From: Lamellibrachia satsuma
Taxonomy: Eukaryota; Annelida; Polychaeta; Sabellida; Siboglinidae
Length of the DNA: 64,000 nt
Assembly: GCA_033239005.1 (NCBI GenBank)
Contig: BSQZ01000018.1
Span: 593,001-657,000, forward strand
Reading direction: 5' to 3'
Position 1 is the first letter of the stretch; every line of letters starts with the position of its first letter. This document shows, one piece after another, positions 26,428 through 38,340 of the stretch. The notes below the pieces were generated by a model that was not told the DNA's origin, made no database searches, and saw only the letters and a list, made by a program, of their open reading frames with translations. The position numbers and the translations under genes are program-made.

Positions 26428-27048
26428 ATACATCCATATACAGTTTTACCCTATGTAAGTCCATGTACAGTTTTACCCTATGTATGTCCATGTACAGTTT
26501 TACCCTATATAAGTCCATGTACAGTTTTACCCTATGTAAGTCCATGTACAGTTTTACCCTATGTATGTCCATGTACAGTTTTACCCTATATAAGTCCATG
26601 TACAGTTTTACCCTATGTAAGTCCATGTACAGTTTTACCCTATGTAAGTCCATGTACAGTTTTACCCTATGTAAGTCCATGTACAGTTTTACCCTATGTA
26701 AGTCCATGTACAATTTTACCCTATGTAAGTCCATGTACAGTTTTACCCTATGTAGGTCCATGTACAGTTTTACCCTATGTATGTCCATGTACAATTTTAC
26801 CCTATATAAGTCCATGTACAGTTTTACCCTATGTAAGTCCATGTACAGTTTTACCCTATGTAAGTCCATGTACAGTTTTACCCTATATAAGTTCATGTAC
26901 AGTTTTACCCTATGTAAGTCCATGTACAGTTTTACCCTATATAAGTCCATGTATAGTTTTACCCTATGTAGGTCCATGTACAATTTTACCCTATATAAGT
27001 TCATGTACAGTTTTACCCTATGTAAGTCCATGTACAGTTTTACCCTAC
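26428..27048 (+). repeat. 27-bp minisatellite, about 23 copies
   Basis: Units contain TCCATGTACAGTTTTACCCT then ATGTAAG. The period is a multiple of three, so both strands keep long open frames; no gene evidence. Confidence 0.95.
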
Positions 27049-28199
27049 GGAGCTGCATTGGTTGGGAGATAAGGGGAGAAGTGAGGGAGAGAGATGGATA
27101 TGAATGGGGAAAGATGGGAGAGACAACTCAGAAGGGAATGGGAATGTTGTCAATTTTGGGAAAACTTGGGAGTAATTTTGCTGACTCTCATTATTTATCC
27201 AGCAGCTAAGAGAAGGATATATTTGCCACCTGTGCTTATCAGTAATCACTATGAGTTGCATTAGGAGTGAGATAAGTCTACCCATGGGAAGAGAGAGATG
27301 ATGATAATATGATTAGAAAGCAGGGAAACCCAGTAATTAACTGATTAAACAAATGAAATGAAGGGATAAACTACATAGGAAAAAAACAAGGATGCTCCAG
27401 AGATGGGAGGAAGTAATAAATCAATCAGTGGGAAAGATAGGGCATGAAGAAGGGAGAGGGAGATTCAGAAATTCAGATTTGAAAAAGCATATTATTATTA
27501 TTTTCATGAAATCATACAATCATAATTGATCAATATGTCTGACAAACTGTGTAGTCAGAACAGTTTCAATTCCAAGTCAAATGCTGCAGTATTTTAGTAT
27601 GTAACAGCCACAAAGCAATGTCATATATCACACACTTATTCATATTACAGAATTCCAGAAACTCACAACGGAAAACACAGATCTATTTTTGAAGCCTCAT
27701 CACTAAAACTCTAAATAATACAACAAATGAACAACTAAAACTGTCACATTCTTCAGATTTGTGCTGTTGTTTATTTGGACAGTTCAAACAATAATATTGA
27801 TCAAGATTAGCCTGAAAACAGACCATTACAACAAATATTCATATACAATAACCAGTGTATATATAGCATTGTATCAAAACACTCATACTGACATGAAACA
27901 AGTTTTAAAATGCTATTAAATTTAATGTTTCATGCATCCAGATGTTACTGGCATATTGCAAGATTCTCTTCAAAAGGCATCCACATTTAGTCTAAGGGGT
28001 ATTTACCCCATTAAAAGTTGTGAATTATCATAATATCACCCAACTTTACTGTTGGTATTCTTCGCCACCTACATTAATTAATTCTAAGTCATCAATACAT
28101 TAATTAATTCTAAGTCATCATTATTAGCAATAACTGGTTGACTCCATAGGAGAGTTGGTCAGTATCTATCTACATTTGTGCAATTAATTATCACATGTC

Positions 28200-28480
28200 A
28201 CCTTTTCATTGCAAAAAATCTACATAATTCAATGGAAATCTATAAAATCAATAGAATTATATAGAGTATAGTAGAATTTTACAGATTCTATAGATATAGT
28301 TTGTCTACTTCAATATTCAATAGATTTATATAGAATTTTATAGAATTCTACAGAGCCTAGCAGAACATTCTATAAAAAAACTACATAAACTACAAATTCT
28401 ATAGCTAGATGCAAAAATCATATAGAATATTCTTTTAAAAAATCTACAAAGTATTCTATAAAGATTCTATGGATTTTTTG
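28200..28480. repeat. degenerate cluster of TCTATAGA/TTCTATAGAA-like palindromes
   Basis: AT-rich stretch in which ATAGAATT, TCTATAGA and ATTCTATA recur irregularly on both strands without a fixed period. Confidence 0.6.
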
Positions 28481-31264
28481 GCTACTTAAGGGAAATGTTG
28501 TTTAACTGACACTGAACATTATCCCTGTGAAAGTACACTCAAAATCCATTCAAATATTCACACCTGAGTAGGAAGGAAATTAAAATGCCCTTGTTCAACT
28601 GCTGCTAACAGCCATAGACAGGGTGGGGTAGGACACCCCATTGTCTGTCAATTCCACCCTCACTTCATGCATGTTTAATGAGCCATGTAGAAACTTCATT
28701 AAAATGTAGCACCACCCCATCAATATTAATGCACTTAGTATTCCACCCTTGTGCTATTAACTGTTGCAGGGGCCATCATTAATGACCCCACCCCTTCCAG
28801 ATACATGACATCTGGGATAGATTAACAATGCCCCATGACCAGTTTGTGTGTCTCCATGGCAACAGGAACTGGGAATTCCCCTAGGAGCTGAAAGGGTGTA
28901 TTCAAAGTTGTTAATGCAGTTGTGATGAGGCTGTACTTGAGCTGAATAGGGTAATACCCTAGGGTTGCTGGGAGATTATGCAGGAAGGTAATTGAATGTA
29001 CATGGGTTGTATCACCAAGAGTTTGTTTATACAACATCTAACTGAATTAAAGAATCTATTTGTGAACCACCAACATAAGCAGGTAATCTTCTGATAGCCT
29101 TCCTCAGAGAGTTTATATAGATACATTGCACACAATTCTTATAGTTATATTATCATTATAATATCACAAAGGATGTACACTATTTAGTTTTACAGAAGTA
29201 TCAAAGAGATATTGCAACCAGAACAAAAATCACAATACAAACTAGGACATATTCTTGTGAAACTGTATTATAGTAATTAATACATTAACACTTCCAGCAT
29301 TAACCACAAAATAACTGTTTGCACATTACAAAATGATCCAGTGTTCCGTTGCGCTCAGTCTACATCAATAACACAGTTTAGGTTGACCTTAGGTTGATCC
29401 GAAATATTCCAATTTCAAGTTTCTACAGATTAACAAGATTATGGACATCTACGAGCCACTTGGAACAGCCAGTGGGTCTCCCAAGTCTGTTCAATTGTCG
29501 ATATACACTGTACAGTTTTCCGAGGCACTGGTGAAAAGCCAGGAAGTATCCATAAACATTGGTTTAACTTACTACTAAATGTCTTAATCTTAGTTTGTCC
29601 AAATGCTGACAGAACATCTCAAGTGTTGTTTATCTAACAGTAACAAGCATTACTAGGACAAGTGATGCAACTACTGCCTAAGTTATGAGAAGATGGTTTA
29701 TCACTCATGCAGACATTCCAAGCAAGTGTATAAGCTAGAACCAGACTGTCTGCCACTTTGCTAAGGTGCACAGTTTCATCCCTGGGGAAACTTGGATGCC
29801 CTGGGAAGTTGTAAAGAATGTTTGTCCAAATATCCACCTCTGTATTGCATGACAAACAATTTTGCTGAAGAGAAATCACTGTGACCATAAGAGCCTAGTT
29901 CTGTATCATTCCTGCCCTATTGGCTCTAGTAACTTTTTTATTAAAATGTGCACAGGACAGTAATAAGGCCAATTACCAAGTAAATCAACTTTATTTCTTG
30001 CAATGATGACACAAACCCATCAATCCTCTATTGCCATCATGACATGAAATATTATAGTTCTTCTTCAGGTAATATGTCTGATGACATTGGCAATCATAGC
30101 CTTCCACACATTTTTTCCTCTCTTTGGCTGGTGTTTTAAGCCATTTGTTTAAACTATTTATGTATTTTATTATTTGCCTCTCTCTAGTTTTGATCCTTCA
30201 ATTTTCCTTCAATGATTTTTTCAATGTGACAGTTTCTCAATATGGCTGAGGTTAATATAATGTAGTTCACATTTCTAACTAACAATAAAACCTTTCCAAT
30301 CATACCTTCAGTATTTCAATTTGTACCGTAAAACTATACCAACTCTTAAGTATTCAGGAGCTTTGTAAATATAACAAATTCCAATAATCAAAAATATTTT
30401 AGATAGGACTGACCCCACCCACCCCACCCCCCTAAAAAAAATTTGAAGATATACAAATTTAATTGTGATTTCACAAATGGTTTATTTGCGATAGCCATGA
30501 GGGAATTAATAAATATAAGGCCAACACTGAATTTGTTAATATTTAAAGAACACATTTCCATATAAATTAATATCTGAATGTATATTGTTTCCTTTGTGAG
30601 TATAAGATACATTACATAAACATTTCGACCGGAAAAATTCTCTCAAAATAATTTTTCCATTGTCTTATACAAGTGGACCTTTGACCCACCCATATCCAAT
30701 TTTTTTTTATATTTACAAAGCTCCTTATCTGAGTGCACCTAGGGTAAACTACTATGAGTACAGCAGTAGGAGGGTTCAAAGCAATACCTAAAGCCCCCCA
30801 AGTGATTTGCCACTAATTAACATCTCTTTGTTATTCTCTTTGATGCTGGGCATGTCTGAGCTAGTGTGGGTGGGGTTACTGGGGTAGGGGGTTATGTGTT
30901 CACAATGTATTATCTCCTTCACAGGTGATGCAGCATCCTTGCAACTTACACAGGTGTGTCATGATATCTTGTTGTAAGAGATATATAATCAGAAATGAAA
31001 TCAGCACAGCTGGTAATATCTAACTAAGTAAATATGAATATTCTTCATGATTTATAAGAAATTAGGTTTGTGAAGTTATGATTGTTTTTAAACTGGAGGT
31101 GTATTCATGGCCAAATAATGAAATCCTGGCTGAATGCATAAAACATATGAATCGGTTTCTATACTACAAGAAGTAAACGCATCCAAAACAAACATTACTT
31201 CTTGAAAAGGGAATACAAACACATAATATAAGATGTTATTCTAAATGGCATTTCTCAGAAGCTA

Positions 31265-32060
31265 AACGGAAAGATGCTTAGCTCATGCATAACACCAGTC
31301 TACCTATACAGTCTAGAGACCGTGGCGATGACAACACCAGCCTACCTATACAGTCTAGAGACCGTGGCGATGACAACACCAGCCTACCTATACGGTCTAG
31401 AGACCGTGGCGATGACAACACCAGCCTACCTATACGGTCTAGAGACCGTGGCGATGACAACACCAGCCTACCTATACAGTCTAGAGACCGTGGCGATGAC
31501 AACACCAGCCTACCTATACAGTCTAGAGACCGTGGCGATGACAACACCAGCCTACCTATACAGTCCAGAGACCGTGGCGATGACAACACCAGCCTACCTA
31601 TACAGTCTAGAGACCGTGGCGATGACAACACCAGTCTACCTATACAGTCCAGAGACCGTGGCGATGACAACACCAGCCTACCTATACAGTCTAGAGACCG
31701 TGGCGATGATGGAAAAACAACAAGAGAAACTGCAAGTTTGCGAGAATAACTGAGTAAGAAGAATTGTGGGACTGAAAAGAATAGACAAGCGGAGAATGGA
31801 GGAGCTGAGGGAGGAAGTTAGTGTGGGAGTCTTCTCACAAGGAAGTTGCCAAGGAGCCGACTGGACTTGTAGAAAGAATGGAAGGGGTACGGTTGACGAA
31901 GAGATGAGTGGATGTGCTTGGAGTGGAGGGTAGAAGGAGAAGAGGAAGACCGAGATAGGACTGAGTGAAGAGAGATTTGGTGGGAGTGGGAGGCGAGAAT
32001 GAGGGTGAGGGATAGAGGGGAGTGGAGACAATTGGTGCAGACAGCAGTGAAATGGGACTA
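31265..32060 (+). pseudogene. LINE reverse transcriptase C-terminal relic, interrupted by a minisatellite
   Basis: The relic reads KLNGKMLSSCITPVYLYSLE, then (after the 42-bp array) EKQQEKLQVCENN, a TGA where LINEs have Trp, and VRRIVGLKRIDKRRMEELRE. Further on come RRRRGRPR, VKRDLVGVGGE and RDRGEWRQLVQTA, in shifted frames with stops. These are standard C-terminal motifs of endonuclease-type non-LTR retrotransposons (LYGxETW...RRxRGRPRxRW). Several frameshifts and stops show it is dead. Confidence 0.75.
31293..31710 (+). repeat. 42-bp minisatellite grown from LINE coding sequence (about 10 copies)
   Basis: Each 42-bp unit encodes the 14-residue TPAYLYSLETVAMT, which is the conserved LYGxETxxxT motif of the surrounding LINE. 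Flanking LINE sequence continues in frame on both sides (SSCITPVYLY before, EKQQEKLQVCENN after). Units differ by single bases (CAG/CGG, TCT/TCC). Confidence 0.9.
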
Positions 32061-32228
32061 CAGTAGTACCTGCCTTCAGCGGACACTTCTGTATCCAAGC
32101 AAAAGTGTCCCTACATGGCAGGTGTCCCCTCATCGGAGGGACAGGCATGCTGGAGTGGAGGGTTCAGTACTATACACATATAGTAGACATATGTGCAGAT
32201 GACGGATGTTATCAATTAATTTAATAAT

Positions 32229-32450
32229 ACATAAACAGTAAGGATATAACTGAGGTACTACAAATAAACATAAACAGTAAGGATATAACTGAGGTACTAC
32301 AAATAAACATAAACAGTAAGGATATAACTGAGGTACTACAAATAAACATAAACAGTAAGGATATAACTGAGGTACTACAAATAAACATAAACAGTAAGGA
32401 TATAACTGAGGTACTACAAATAAACATAAACAGTAAGGATATAACTGAGG
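32229..32450 (+). repeat. 39-bp minisatellite, about 5.7 copies
   Basis: Units contain ATAAACAGTAAGGATATAAC then TGAGGTACTACAA; homogeneous. Confidence 0.95.
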
Positions 32451-35423
32451 TACATATACTACAAATAAGGCGCTTTAAGTGTTCCCATGTCTGCCACCAG
32501 AGAGCTACTAAACAACAGCGACCGTCACCCGCTGCACTAAGTCTGCACTAAGCATCAAGGTGTATTATTTTTAAATGTCACACCCTGTTTAATCGTTAAC
32601 TGAATAAAATACATGTATGTTTACCGTTATGGAATGACGATGTACTGAACTAATACGCCTACGAATCGAAAATAATAACCTGGATTTGAGCAGCCGAAAA
32701 CGTATGAGTTCACTCACACAGTATGTAAGCTGATTAAACATAGAAAACGAAAATAGGCAGAATTAATAATCGTTTCACCTCGATTTTTAACTGATCTTGA
32801 CCGAAGTATAAATTTATGACGCACCACCTAGCATCGATTCATCGTTTCATATGCGGATGATGAATTCGTATTTTCGCACACAGGATGCGCCTTGGGTTTG
32901 GGATTTGGCATGTTGGTTTCGCATCGTTTAGATTGGAAGCATGCCATTTCACCCCAGTGTCATATTAGTACTGCATACTAAATTGCATTTAAGACTGTTT
33001 ATCTGATTCTTATGCGAGGTGTATTTGTGAATCTCGATTGCAATTTCAAACTGTCTAAGCGAAGCCAACATCAGCGATTGATGTCGGCGGCAGCGTCAAA
33101 CAAACAACAGGTTGACCCTCGTTCATTGACATTGTACACCTGTTTCTTGAGAATTGTCAAAGCAATTCCAAGTAGATTTAAGCAGGTCCATTTGGCATTT
33201 CCCCCGGCGGCAGAAAATCGGGGCCCACGACCAACAGCCTTATATCCAAATCCGTGATAGAACATTGTTTTCCCACTACACACCGCGCTGTTTATCCGTC
33301 GTGAGACTTGAGCTTCTCACTCGGTTCAGAATCATGCTGTGTTCCGTTAAATCTCATCATAGAATCTATCAATCAAAACATGCTCTAGAGAGCCAGACAC
33401 CAAACAAATATGAAAATCACAACAGGACAGAGAAGAAAAAGTTTGACCAGGGTAGCACTGTGTGCAGAGCAACCAAATTATGTTATCAACCCCAATTATT
33501 TGAACACAACCAGATAGACCCATTGCACAGTAGAAAAAATTAACTACACATGTATGCAGAAAGACATGGATTTTTGGATGGATGCTACAGATGGCATTTT
33601 ATAAAGCTTTCACTTACAGTCACTCGCACAATTATACAGGGGGGTATGAACAATTATACAGGGGTGTATGAACAATTTTAGAATGTGAAAAATCTAGTCC
33701 GGTCTCCGCAATATATGCTAGATTGCGTTAAAAATTGCTATCGATATACACCTCTCTATGACAAATAGACATTTACACATAATACATAGAAACATCAAAG
33801 ATCTCCACATACATATCCCTACTCTTCAAGTGCCAAATAATCATATGGGCCATATAACAGTATAGGGTGGCAAATCAGTCAAATTTAATAATATTATAGT
33901 GCCGAAGAACAGTATAGTGGACAAACTGTTCAAAACAAATAATAGTATAATGCGAAAAAGTCACTAGTATATTTGTCTTTTTAGCACTGTGTATTTCGGG
34001 TTTTTTCCCGCCAATTATATGCATAAACGTTGTGCATATTCATGTCACCACAAAATCTAGTAACCACGTTTTATATCTGAAAAAAATTGGGAATTTTCCG
34101 TTTTTATTTAATTGAATATGCAAGTCCATTCCAGGGGAATCCACCACCAACCGGTTACGACCGGTATACCGGCTGCACACAGTGGCCAGTTACGTTCAGT
34201 TTACGCAGTGATAATGGCACTTTGACTAATAATATACCATGTCGAGCTCTCAAGAACTAAGGATTCCGACCAATTCATCTAATCATAGAAATCTGACAGC
34301 CTAATGCTTCAGGATCAAAATCTAGGATCCTTGGAAGCACGGATTCCAGCTAAATTCACGACTGTTGTTCGAATGGATGACAACCTGGCCATCAGAAGGG
34401 GCCACATGCAGCTCCAATTATCGGAGAATATAGACTTTTTCATCAAATAAATACGTATATAAGGATGTTTATTTGGTACTGAAGAGTACGTCTGATAGGG
34501 ACAATCAGACAGGTTTGCCCAGTGTTCAGGTCACTGCTCCAAACTTGAAGTGGTGAGAGAGCTGTTTACTTTACACCTAAAGGAGACCAGAGAGCTTAAC
34601 CTATCCAGAACTGTTTGTTTTTTAATTCGGGACACAAATTTACCGAACTTGAAAAACAACTTCTAGATGGGATGTATCCTCCAGACTAGAAAGAGTCAGA
34701 GAGAGAGAGAGAAATTAACTATTTGAAACATGTGCATGCATGGTGTAACATGAAAGACCAGGAGCAAGGATTCAAGGAAGAGTTTTTGACAGTCTGAGAC
34801 TTGGTTTATATGAGAAAGGGGCCTGGGGTGAACCCCACAGGTTGCAGGATAAATCAATTGTCGGATGCTACAAACTCACTAAAAAGTGCTCTACAGTTCC
34901 AAGCTTATATAAACAAGAATACAGGAACTAATTGGTAAGTTACCACATTGCTAGACAATTTATCATCCTCCAAAAATGTCTACTAAAAAGCAATGCATTA
35001 TATATTATTATTGTTATTATTTCAGTGTTTGTTTATCAAAAAAATATATCTGACATGTCATATATTGCATCATGACAAGACAGATTGTCTCAAAGCATGA
35101 CTTAGACACCAGATGACTTTTAGTCACACATGAACAATTGGCTTATAACACACACATTTTTTTGCTTAATCTTTTATGAGTACCATCTTTATAATGTACA
35201 TGTCAAGCATTTGAGTGCAGTCTTGACTGATTGTGGGCTGCTTAAGGATTCTCAGTATTGTTTTGTGTGAACCTTCCTATTTCATTAGCATCAACTTGCA
35301 GTTTGCACTGAATTACTTATAAATCCTCTTCATACTCTATTTGATGCATGAGCCATGTGTGTACTAGTATTTATCAGGGCATCATATATTCTTCAATATC
35401 AATAAGTGTTGCCCATCTATATA

Positions 35424-35426
<3 letters not shown>
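32451..35426. other. pard3: unique intron sequence, locally CpG-richer
   Basis: 32500-33330 has more CpG than its surroundings but no supported exon. 36261-37939 and 38341-41505 likewise hold only short, motif-free ORFs. Confidence 0.45.

Positions 35427-35492
<66 letters not shown>
35427..35492. repeat. (AT)n microsatellite
   Basis: Uninterrupted alternating AT. Confidence 0.95.
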
Positions 35493-35494
<2 letters not shown>

Positions 35495-35660
35495 TACACA
35501 GAGGTTGCAAGCCAGTGATACGGATCACGTATTCTAACTTCAAACTCCTTCAGTCAAATATCACTTGAAATAAAGCTATTTATTCTAGTGATGACCTGTT
35601 ACAATAACATTTATGCCCTCTGTAAACAACCCTTTGCTGCTGTTGATATATATAATACTT

Positions 35661-35663
<3 letters not shown>

Positions 35664-35752
<89 letters not shown>
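35664..35752. repeat. (AT)n microsatellite
   Basis: Second long AT tract within 250 bp of the first. Confidence 0.95.
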
Positions 35753-35758
<6 letters not shown>

Positions 35759-35939
35759 TACATATCCTCAATGATAGGTAAACAATCATAGAGAAATGTG
35801 GAACACATTGGTAAAGGGTTTCTTATCTTTATTACAAACAAAGATCACGTGGAAATTGCATCACAAAATCTGTGAATTCACCTAGAACATACACACTGTA
35901 TACTCCACAGACATGAGGCATTACTAAATGCTAGGAGAA

Positions 35940-36260
35940 CATTACTAAAATTTTGCTGTGAGTCGCATGTTTGTTGTGAGTCGCACGGTTGTGCAACTGA
36001 GTTAGGTATATCAAGTTCCGCTAGATGGCGTCACTTTTTCGTTGTCGTCGAAAATAGCGTCATTTTATGTATCCCATATTTGGTATGAAGGCTAGACGCT
36101 CGCATCACATGGTCGTGGGAAAAGCCAAAATACTCGGTATGCAAATGATGTGGCCGAGTTTGTTTAACTTCATATCGACCAATGAATGTCTTCATTACAT
36201 TATGGGTGCGAGAATTTTTTCATTTCGACGCTTTTGTGACTGCACGAAGGTAAATAAATT
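35940..36260 (+). promoter_or_regulatory. possible intronic promoter
   Basis: A CpG-richer island inside the AT-rich intron. It holds CCGCTAGATGGCG (36018-36030, CTCF- or YY1-like), an ATGCAAAT octamer near 36139, a CCAAT near 36180, and a donor-like GAAG|GTAAAT at about 36249. No coding exon follows. An antisense or non-coding transcript is possible. Confidence 0.25.
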
Positions 36261-37939
36261 TTGTTTTGCTTAAACTTGTTAAAAAGTACATATAATATAA
36301 AGAATTTTATAGGAATAAAAAAAGAACAGTACAATAATTACTTAGCTTTAAAATGATGTGCATATTATTGCAGTGGACAACTGCCGTTTTTCAGAAAAAC
36401 GTGGGCAACATGACCCGGTGCGTGCTAATTTGTCATGTTTTGTCGTTCGGAAGCTGCGGTCGGTGGCTTCGCGTGAACGTATATTGTAAAGACCTTTCGA
36501 CGCATCGTAATCCATTGACATCCGTATTTCTGCGATTAAATGATTGCATGTTTTGTTGATAAAAGTTATTATAAATGTATTATTGTTGTCTATGCGTCAA
36601 TATTTTTATGTTAAAAATTACGAAAGGTAAATTACTGCAAGATGATTTGACATCGTCATGGCGTCATCTGCAATCCTGGAATATGAAATCTTTTCGAAGA
36701 ATCCGAGCAATCCACATTTCAACAATTAATTGCTGGCACATTTTGTTTATAGCATTTGTTATATATGTATTTCTGTAGTTTGTGTAGCAGTATTTACTAG
36801 TTGTCAGAAATTAAGTTTTGTTTTTTTTGGTGCGTTTTACTGCATACCTTTTTTACTGATTATATAATTTGTAAATTGTAATAACTGGTGTGAGTTGTGT
36901 AGTGTTTCTAAGGTATGCATTGATAATGAATACTTTATGATGAATAACAAAATTGTTGTGTATTTGTATATACCTATATGTTCGGTCGCCTTCCAGTGAT
37001 TACTGTTAAAATCCAAGTAATCATTTTTTAAAGCTGCAGATACTTTTCACTTTAATATTTGATTATGCATATTTTATACTTAATATCTGCCACTATTTGT
37101 GTTTTGTTAATTTTTATTTGCAGTGATCATTTATGCCAACTTGAATATCTTCTTAATTATCGTTATTTTATTTTACACATTATTTGACATCTTGGATTTT
37201 AGAAGATCCAGTTTTTATTTGTGCAACATTTACTGTTATAAAATGTACTTTTGATATTTTATCATCTGATTATATCATACATATAATATTATAATTATTA
37301 ATTTAATTATTCAAAAGTATTTTGTGTTACAGGTAAAGGTATTCAACAGCAACTTGTGTGTAGACTTCAGCTAGTTTGTAATTTATATGGATTACAATCG
37401 GCTGTTATGATACAAATGAATCGAATGATGAACACCTTGGAGATAACACTGCATGCACTATTGCAACATCATATAAGACTTCATCTCATGACAACTGTTC
37501 CTTTCTTCAATGATGATTTGAGATAGATTCATTGTCCATTGATGAGCGACATCAAAGTGATCAATTCTGGTTTTGACAAATGTGCTGTCGTCTACGATAA
37601 CCATTATACTCTTACACATGGAAATTATTGCCATGCACTCATCTAACATGATAAACAAAATCATGTGCTTGATGCTGAGACAGTGTGCTTGTGGAACATT
37701 GACACATTATTGCATTTGCCTGCAAGAAATAAAAAATATGACGAACATAGATAGGCATTGACATTGTCTGAAGAAACGTATGTGCATATAGAAATAAATG
37801 GTTGCTTTTGAATAACATCTAGCCTTTTCATAATTAATACATGGTAAAATATGTACAATTAACTGTAATATAATCTAAACACATACAATTATTTTGATGC
37901 CCCTAGCCCTGTATGGGTGGACCAACTTATTACCATGCT

Positions 37940-38340
37940 ATTTATTACTCCCTGTAAATAGGTCAAGTGTGAAATGCAGGTAAACTAATTTGGTAATGTA
38001 AAATTACATGGTCACATAGTATTCAGGTTGATAAATTGACATTTTCCATCCATTAAAAGTTAAATAGGCCAATTACCTATTAAATAACAGCTAAATTAGC
38101 CCATTAATCTACGTAAATAGGTCAAATGTAAAATGTAGGTCAATTAATTAGGTCATCAAAAATATGGATTTACCAAGTCACATGACACTGAAGTAGATAC
38201 ATTGACAATTTCCATCCCATAAAGGTTTAATAAACTCATTTACTAATTAATTACAACCAAATAATCCCATTACTCCATGTAAATAGGTTAAATGTAGGTC
38301 AACTAATTAGGTCATGTCAAGGTCATATATTATTAACTTT
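37940..38340 (+). repeat. diverged tandem repeat, period about 160 bp, 2.5 copies
   Basis: TGTAAATAGGTCAA-like blocks at 37953, 38113 and 38277 are followed by similar GGTCAACTAATTAGGTCAT-like and CATTTTCCATCC-like segments; AT-rich and well diverged. Confidence 0.65.

Noticed and set aside
26387..27209. Repeat proteins of more than 200 codons on both strands
   Set aside because: By-product of a 27-bp array.
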